A stretch of 64,000 bases of DNA from contig WNNJ02002717.1 of assembly GCA_012934845.2 (NCBI GenBank), positions 62,001 to 126,000 on the forward strand, in the 5' to 3' direction. The stretch is from Pomphorhynchus laevis. Its lineage: Eukaryota; Acanthocephala; Palaeacanthocephala; Echinorhynchida; Pomphorhynchidae. Shown piece after piece: positions 57,901-64,000 of this stretch (positions are counted from its first letter, which is position 1; every line of letters begins with the position of its first letter). The notes under the pieces are model-generated. The model did no database searches. It was not told the DNA's origin and worked only from the letters and a program-made list of their open reading frames with translations. The position numbers and the translations under genes were made by a program.

Positions 57901-60900
57901 CTAAAATATTTAAATCACATTAAATCATTAAAATTTAAATCATTTAAATTTCGCAACTTTTAGAACAACATCAATATAATATTGTAAATGATTTGAAAAT
58001 AAATAACCTGTAATTGTACCAAGTCAAAATAAAAAGTTTTAACGCTTTTTCCTTTGACACTTTATGCTTGCTTTCCGGTAATATAATTACATCTATAACT
58101 ACACTTGACCACAAAAACCATGTTTCAATTGGATATTGATTAAATATATGAGTTTCAATTTGATGTTGAATGATGTGCATTACTTGAGTCATCGATCCTA
58201 TCAGCCATGAATTTTGTAAACATGAATGACTTGCTTGTTTTAATTCATTTAGGACATCCTCCCTTAACGTTTTGCTTGCCACGATTTTAGCAATCATTTT
58301 TGATAATTTGAAAATTGCTAGCGATCTTAATATTATGACGTGAAATGTATCGACAAGAACTAGCTAGAATTTAATAAAAATGCTATTTATGAAAATTTGT
58401 ATAATTTGTATAATAATAAATTTAAAATTTGTATATTTTAAAAATCAAATTTTTACAATATATACAAATAAGCTGTAAACCATTTTAGTTAAACTTGTGA
58501 ATCAACAACTCGCAAGGAAAAATACAATAAATAATACACATTTTGTTAGATTTATAAATTATTTTAAATAGTTGATATTAATCCATTATTGATAAATAAT
58601 TATTGGAACTGGATCAAAGGAAAGAAGAAATTATTTTTGATGTTTCGCTGACTACTGTTATAGATGTTAACAGTAATTAGTTAAGATGCGTCCAGTCTAT
58701 CGTTGGGACAATAAGATGCGTCCAGTCTATCACGTCCAGTCTATCAAGCTATACCATGTTATATAAATGTTGAATTTCGTATGAAATCCTGGTCCGCACA
58801 GCAATTCGATCAGGTAAAGAGCGTAAGCCCCAGACAATTAAGCAAAGTGTCGGAAACGCCTTCATTCACAATGCCACACAGGCAACCGAAACGACCAGTG
58901 AGTACTTCATTCTACTTATGAGTGTTGCCGGGTACTCATTGGTCGTCTAGAAGTGACAGGGTGACTGAAAGTCGTGAATCAAAGTTAAGTCTATCAAGCA
59001 ACACCATTATATATATTTATTTATAGATCCTCTAAGATAGCGCCTCTAATATCAGCTTTCTCGATGTACTGGTATATAAAAATTCTGGATAAGATTGGGA
59101 AACCACTATCTACAGAAAGTTTGAAGGAACACGAACGTTTATTCATGCTCGGAGTGCCCACCGTCATCATGTGAAACGTCTGGGTATTTGAAAAGAGCTA
59201 ATACGATGTAAGATTCAACGTCCAAAGATTTTGCTGTTATTATTAAAACACTAAGAAAATAATTCTTGGTGAGAGGATACACAAGGAAACAAATTGAACG
59301 TCAGGTCAGGGCGGTTCGTACAATGAATAGGATGGATCTGATTACCAGACTTCGCCGATGGAAAGTAAAATAATTAGCAATATTGTCGTGGAATATCACC
59401 CTTCTTTACTTTCATTAGAAAAGGATCTGAACATGACGTTATCTTACTGTTGCTGACGGGGATTCTGCAGTTCGTCGATCGAAGCTACATTCAATCGGCA
59501 ACTTCAATGAATACATAACGAATTCCATTCGTAATACTGGTCGTTATTTCATTCCGCACAGTCGGACTTAACTTCTATATGCCGAATCCAGTTTTGGATC
59601 CAACGAGTGAAGAGAACAGTTGATAATGCCGATGTTGCCACGGGCTTACAACGCTGTATAAAAACAGCATTTGTAAGTTGTGAAGACAAGGGAGAAATAA
59701 TGAAATTCGAGAATGAGATGGTGTCTCATCAAACTCGTGAGCATCAAAAATGAAAAGTGTGAATTTACTCATCTCGATGATGCATGTTCAGCAGTTCATG
59801 ACATACTATTAAAATATCGATCGTTAGATTAACAAACGAACAAATAGAAACGCTTACAACACAGAATTCATTCTTGGCACGCTTCTACATGTTGCAAAGG
59901 TGCCTCAAACCTCAAAGATCTTATTTTGGGGCGAATTATTATAAGCTGCAACGGCTGTCCAACAGAACATTTATCAAAATATTTGCACAGTTTTCTGGCA
60001 CCGGAAGTCAAGCACGTTAAGTCCCATCTTCCAAGTAAATTATGTGTTGTACAACATTTTGAGGATATAAAATCGAGCATACCAGGTAAATCAATTCTCG
60101 TAACAATTGACGTATTATCGTTATACACGAATATTCAACACGAAGAAGGTTTGAAATTAATACAAAGATTTATATCTAGTTTCAAGATCAATATCGATAC
60201 AAATTTTATTATAGATGCACTAAAAGTAGTTCTTCAGAACAACGTCTTCACATGGAATGGACAATGTTATTTACAGAAAAGCGGGACTGCAATAGGTACA
60301 TCTTGTGCTCCATCATACGCTGTTGTGTATGTGAGAATGCACGAGGAATTATTTTTAGAGAGTCAAACTTTGAAACCATTCTATTGCGGAAGAAATATTG
60401 ATGATATACTAATGATTTGGCCCCTTGGAGAAACAACGTTAATAAAAGTTTTAGAGGATATAAATACATTTGGATATTTAAGATTCACCTACGAATACGG
60501 TACTAGTCAACTCTTTGGTTACCACAATTTTCAAAGAAAATAATAAATGGCATACAACCATGTATCACAAAAATGGTGGAAATCTTTGGTATATGCATCC
60601 AAATAGCTCACATTCTAACAGTGTGAAATGATCGATAATGTTTAACGAGGCACTGCGATCACGACGGATTTGTAGCATAGATCAGCACCTTGTGCGATCA
60701 CTACACAAGTTGAGATACTATCTACGTGAAAAAGTGTATAAGGAAAGGATTGAATATAAGCAATTTACAAAAATATCAAAATTTTCACGTTCTTATTGGC
60801 TTCCATCGAAAACAAAGGAAGACATGTTCAAAATTAAGACAATTAGCGATCTACCATTTATCTGCAGGATTGAGAATTTGGGACGTGATCTATCCAGAGC

Positions 60901-63900
60901 ATATAAAACAGTTTGTCAAAGATGGAAAATGAAGTACCAAGAGCCACAAATTTTTTATATTGCCCAAAATAGTGTCCAAACAACTAGTTAGAGCAAAAAT
61001 GAAATAAAAATCTACCATATAAAATAAAGGTTGCTGCTGACCATATGGTTGTAAACGCTGTGTATAACTTGTCAATGGATGAAAGAAACTAATACATTTA
61101 CAAGTACCCAAAACTAATTCGACATATATAATAAACGGCAAAGCAACGGGCGCTACTCTTAATGCTGTTACTTAGCATAGTGTGAACATTGTAAAGTTTA
61201 TATATCGGAGAGACAGGTAGAAGCCTAAGTTTCAGGCTCAACAACATACGAGCGGATATTAAATCTAAAATGAAACCATAGCACAGTATATGTGCAACAC
61301 AAATGCTAATTGTTTAGTGAATCACATTGTTCAATATCACGCAGGATTAAATAATGCTAATTACACCATAATCGGCAGGGGTATGAAACAACAAATACGC
61401 AGAAGAAAGCAGAATCAAAATGGTAAGCTCAAATAACGAGCGATTATAGTAATGGATTAAATAAAAACACAATTTGGCATTGGTATAACAATGGGTAAAT
61501 ATAATCGTATGGATTCTTTCACGGATATTTTTTGTATTTTATTTTTGCTCGTACATGTACAAATGGTCAAAATTGTAAATTGTTCATTGCTTGTGTTTTG
61601 AAAAGGCATTGAAAGGCGAAACTAGTCAATAAATTCGTTTTGTTTCTTTCGAACAGCCAGTTGATATACTTCATATATATAAGATTTGCTAGTCTACATA
61701 TAACATTTAACATAGTGAGAACTGACTATATATAGTCGAAACGCACCCTAACCACTTCATGCGACTTATGATGACGCTGGGTGGTTAGGATCGTCTCGGA
61801 GTGATAAATTAGACTAATGAAGCTGATGATCGAAGTCCAGTTATTTAGCAGCATATATATAATGGTGTGGCTTGTGGATTGGTAAACTAGACTTCGATTC
61901 ACGACTTCTAGACGACCACTTTAGCACCGAAATGATGAAGTACTCTGCAACGCTCATTAATAGAATGCAGTATACGCTGGTATTTTCGTTTAACTCTGTG
62001 ACATTGTGAATTAAGGCGTTTCGCATTGCTTAATTGACTGAGGCTTACGCTTTTTACCAGATCGAATTGCTGTGCGGACTATAGTCAAATGTAAATATAC
62101 AGCCTGATACTAAAGGTAACTTTAAACTGAAACAGAAAACTTGGATTAATACCAAATATAACGGTGTTATGTATATATGTAATATCCATATATATTATTC
62201 TAATATATTTTGAACATGTTATACCATTAATTATTATACTATTTCAGTAATTAGATCAGATAACTGAGTCTACTTATTTTATACTATATATAAATCCAGA
62301 ATATAGATAAATAATAAATAATAATTAGTTATAAAATATTTTATACAATTTATATTTATATAAAGTCTAAATTAAAAATAAAAATCAATTGATATGAATT
62401 GACTAATAAATAACATACGATGTATCATAATAAGAATTTGAGGTCATCAGGAGGAACTGCTATGCTGTCATGGTTCGGCCTTATTCTTCGACCCATCATA
62501 ACAGCGGGGCCAAATACATGCTAATGACGTATTTCCTCTGATGAAATTTGACTATCGAGTGTATTTTATTCCAATACAAAGCATAATGTATATCATCAAT
62601 CCAAAAAAATTTCGCTTAATAGTTTAAATAAATTTTTAATAATATTTTGTTGACTTATCTATCATAAATTTCATATTTTTATCAATTTGTTGTTTTATAC
62701 TTCTCTATTATAAAAAAATAAAAAAATTCATCAAACTTGCTTGAAAATTAGCAGAAAAATAATAATGTCGTATTTATCTATAGTTTTAGTATTTTTGACA
62801 GATGTAATATCTCCGGTAAACAAAGTCCACAGGTCAATAACAACTTATCATAGAACAAATCAGATAAGCTAACTGAGCCTCCGTATTTCATACTATATAT
62901 AAATCAAAAAGGTATATAAGGTATAATACAATAAAGTATATTGTATTATATAATATTATATATTATACATTACATATAATATATAATACATTATATATAA
63001 TATATAATATACATGAATATATTTTATATTATATATAATTATAAGATATTATATTTTACAAATGACCCGATAGCAGTATAATTTCATCGAATATCATGTT
63101 CAATACGTTGATTATATTTTGGACAGATTAATGTAAAGGATAACATTATTTATTATTTGTTGACTTATCTACAATGCGTTGGATTTTGTAATTGATTGAA
63201 ATATTGTTAAATAATAACATTAATATATATTCGACCGGTTAGATTTATTTAAATAAAACTTATAAATATCCTGTTTTTGTGTGCACACGTAAAATCAAAA
63301 TCAGTAATGGGAATTTGTTATGTAATATGTAAGCATTAGTATAAAAATTGTTTTCTCCGATGCATACCTTCGCATTTAAAATCAGCTTATCTGGAATTGA
63401 ACAGTTGCACTCAATACAAGATTTGATAAACGATCCAATTAGTTGCAAAATATCAACGCGCGTATCTATGAAAAATTTTCACCTAATTTATTATAAATAA
63501 CTACAATCTACCTGTAAGATTATCGATTGTTGAAGGAAAGACAACGTGTATAATACGTTGAAACATACTCCTGTCACAAGAAATGACAAAACCTTTTATA
63601 TGGGTTGAACTCCATAATTTTTCATTTTCCAATTCGAAACTAAATAAAGGATGTTTACTTTGGTATTTATCACATTCATCATACTCATTCGAATTCTTCC
63701 AGAATTCCTTAAAGGTTTGTTGGATTGACGCTAATTCGTTTGTGGCGACCGCTTTGTGGATATTCTTGTGTGTTTATTAAAAAAGGAAATTAAACTTATA
63801 TTTTAATGAATTTTTAAAATTGTGTACTTTGTGGAAAAATATTATTACTAGTAAATATACAAGTCAAAGCACATCAATATATATAATGATTTATGATGTT

Positions 63901-64000
63901 TTTGAACATCCTAAGAGCAAAAGCATCCTTTTTGCAAAATCCTACGTAATGCTTTTGTCTGATGTGAGTTTATCGAAAGCTCCAATTCATTGAAGATGTT
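54882..64000 (-). CDS. Multi-exon host gene, 3' part (helix-rich protein, unrecognised)
   Basis: Exons on the minus strand, 5' to 3': (beyond window)-63946, 63751-63512, 63465-63368, 58363-58008, 55212-55059 and 54944-54882. All introns have GT...AG ends and every join keeps phase. For the last five exons the joins read DNLT-D-TRVD, LNAK-LVLV, WYNY-R-AQIG and YFAQ-ACFG. The protein is rich in hydrophobic and charged residues in a helix-like pattern (QLIGSFIKSCIECN, KLSKMIAKIVASKTLRED, LAALNQLGYIDYF). It ends with SLVIHSILY and a stop, and AATAAA follows 20 bases later. I do not recognise the family; it could be a helical-repeat protein. The 5 kb intron between 63368 and 58363 hosts a Penelope-like element in the opposite orientation. 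The 5' part lies outside the window. Confidence 0.72.
55059..55212 (-). CDS. Internal exon (QIGKHMLINQAKTIQ ... GYIDYFAQ)
   Basis: The acceptor is TATATTAG and the donor CTCAG/GTATGA. The 154 bases begin with one base completing the Arg codon of the previous exon. The exon is fully open and has no element similarity. Confidence 0.72.
55213..58007. other. Intron of the multi-exon gene
   Basis: 2.8 kb, AT-rich. 56570-56665 is a palindromic TTGAATTTAATTATAAA-type run. 57640-57960 is a low-complexity ATCATTAAATTTAA run. No mobile-element coding is seen. Confidence 0.6.
58008..58363 (-). CDS. Internal exon (LVLVDTFHVIILRSLAIFKL ... ILTWYNY)
   Basis: 356 bases are open throughout. The acceptor is AAATTCTAG before CTAGTT and the donor TTACAG/GTTATT. 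Reading starts in phase 0 and ends with two bases of an Arg codon, matching both neighbours. The ATG at 58297 is internal, not a start. The piece contains ETWFLWSSVVIDVIILPESK, typical of a folded protein rather than an element. Confidence 0.75.
58745..59010 (-). repeat. Single copy of the 379-bp repeat, reverse
   Basis: It shares GCACAGCAATTCGATC, GGAAACGCCTT, CAGGCAACCGAAACGACCAG and GTCGTGAATC with the tandem array at 43.0-44.1 kb, in reverse orientation. Confidence 0.8.
59926..60543 (+). pseudogene. PLE2 reverse-transcriptase core
   Basis: 205 open codons. RT blocks are in the usual order: primer-side CPTEHL, the palm Asp in IDVLSLYTN, the GTAIGTSCAPSYA block and the second Asp pair in IDDI. 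It reads as the best-preserved RT in the window. Nearby stops break it from both the N-terminal region and the nuclease. Confidence 0.82.
61596..61627 (+). ncRNA. Worn hammerhead-like motif at the PLE2 3' end
   Basis: TTGAAAA, GGCATTGAAAGGC, GAAACTAGTC. The GAAAC-TA-GTC ending fits a minimal helix III with cleavage after C, but the first box has lost key bases and helix II no longer pairs. It is useful as a family marker only. Confidence 0.35.
61740..61800. repeat. Hairpin downstream of PLE2
   Basis: CCTAACCAC and GTGGTTAGG face each other across about 26 bases. It lies between the PLE2 3' flank and the forward 379-bp unit. Confidence 0.6.
61850..62080 (+). repeat. Single copy of the 379-bp repeat, forward
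   Basis: It shares GACTTCGATTCACGACTT, GACGACCACTTTAGCA, GGCGTTTC and CCAGATCGAATTGCTGTG with the array. With the reversed copy at 58745-59010 it brackets PLE2. Confidence 0.8.
62260..62640 (-). repeat. PLE-alpha terminal repeat, reverse orientation
   Basis: It runs from CTGAGTCTACTTATT through GAATTGACTAATAAATAAC, the hairpin block at 62455-62510, GCTAATGACGTATTTCCTC and TTCCAATACAAAG. No RT sequence is attached. A further edge scrap lies at 62870-62900. Confidence 0.78.
63368..63465 (-). CDS. Internal exon (TRVDILQLIGSFIKSCIE ... LILNAK)
   Basis: The acceptor is TTTTCATAG and the donor GCGAAG/GTATGC. The 98 bases are two bases completing an Asp codon plus 32 codons. An open frame alone would extend to 63260, but the donor places the end at 63368. 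Confidence 0.72.
63512..63751 (-). CDS. Internal exon (VATNELASIQQTFKEFWKN ... STIDNLT)
   Basis: The donor is CTTACAG/GTAGAT. The acceptor is probably CCACAAAG before CGGTCG; an alternative at 63764 (ACACAAG) would give phase 0. The body is fully open on the minus strand (YQSKHPLFSFELENEKLWSS, HIKGFVISCDRSMFQRI). The plus-strand 65-codon ORF over it is a shadow. Confidence 0.7.
63946..64000 (-). CDS. Probable further upstream exon, cut by the window edge
   Basis: The minus strand reads NIFNELELSINSHQTKAL and then reaches a possible donor (ATTAC/GTAGGA) whose phase fits the acceptor at 63751. The donor is not a strong match and the exon's 5' end is outside the window. Confidence 0.4.

Larger units (their letters stand above)
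59040..61730 (+). mobile_element. EN-bearing Penelope-like element (PLE2), broken
   Basis: The N-terminal part is worn (59100-59900). The RT core is open at 59926-60543. It shows CPTEHLSKYLHSFLAPEVKH, LVTIDVLSLYTNIQHEEGL (catalytic Asp kept), NNVFTWNGQCYLQKSGTAIG, a TSCAPSYAVVYV block and the IDDILMIW block (preceded by RN instead of the usual RY). A connector open at 60638-60991 gives SRSYWLPSKTKEDMFKI and LGRDLSRAYKTVC. At 61170-61260 the GIY-YIG nuclease is visible (CEHC, LYIGETGRSLSFRLNNIRAD across a frame change). At 61600-61627 lies a worn hammerhead-like motif ending GAAACTAGTC. Single 379-bp units in opposite orientation flank it. It lies antisense to the host gene inside its intron. 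Confidence 0.85.
58364..63367. other. Large intron hosting repeats and a Penelope-like element
   Basis: Contents from left to right: a hammerhead-arm scrap (58565-58680), a GATGCGTCCAGTCTATC triple repeat (58690-58745), a reversed 379-bp unit (58745-59010), the EN-bearing PLE (59040-61730), a forward 379-bp unit (61850-62080), a reversed PLE-alpha terminal repeat (62260-62640) and TATA-rich runs (62930-63060). Confidence 0.7.

Noticed and set aside
1-64000. tRNA, rRNA and telomeric repeats
   Set aside because: I looked for tRNA-like A/B boxes near fragments, rRNA-like conserved blocks and TTAGGG-type arrays and saw none I could support by eye.

Overview
This is a strongly AT-rich, gene-poor stretch of an animal nuclear genome. 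Three uninterrupted 14-3-3 genes, a spliced host gene with GT-AG introns, and a heavy load of Penelope-like elements (PLEs) and LINEs all point to an invertebrate metazoan. I cannot name the species from the sequence. Real host coding sequence is a small part of the window; most of the rest is retroelement remains, terminal repeats, small satellites and fold-back (hairpin) sequences.

Layout. 1-2171: a duplicated block ending in 14-3-3 copy 1 (minus strand). 5880-6590: an 18-bp satellite. 8470-10260: tandem units of about 170 bp carrying hammerhead-ribozyme-like cores, then a GIY-YIG endonuclease fragment and LINE pieces. 12.1-17.1 kb: a cluster of broken copies of one PLE family, called PLE-alpha here. 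17.6-21.1 kb: minisatellites and hairpins. 21.1-30.1 kb: a segment bounded by inverted repeats of about 585 bp, holding an old RT element, another PLE-alpha copy and LINE scraps. 30.4-31.2 kb: 14-3-3 copy 2. 34.4-41.9 kb: a second copy of the block seen at 1-1455, split by a 4.6-kb CR1/Jockey-like LINE and ending in 14-3-3 copy 3. 43.0-44.1 kb: a 379-bp tandem repeat. 44.3-47.6 kb: hairpins, a second RT element and a GIY-YIG fragment. 49.4-50.95 kb: a 5'-truncated RTE-like LINE. 51.4-54.7 kb: more PLE-alpha. 54.88-64.0 kb: the 3' part of a multi-exon host gene on the minus strand, one of whose introns holds an EN-bearing PLE.

The three 14-3-3 genes form a mosaic family. Copy 3 shares its last codons and 3' flank almost identically with copy 1, and its first two thirds plus upstream region almost identically with copy 2, as expected from gene conversion. 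A sharp change in similarity falls exactly at the LINE insertion, and one copy of the LINE target-site duplication appears to have been overwritten by conversion.

The most system-like signal is a set of small repeats around PLE remains that carry a hammerhead-type core: CTGANGA, one extra base, a stem-loop, then GAAA. The stem sequences differ while pairing is kept. A second candidate structured RNA lies in the PLE-alpha terminal repeat, where a 7-8 bp stem shows compensating changes between copies. The spliced host gene is assembled from small exons whose splice phases all agree; long ORFs alone would not reveal it.
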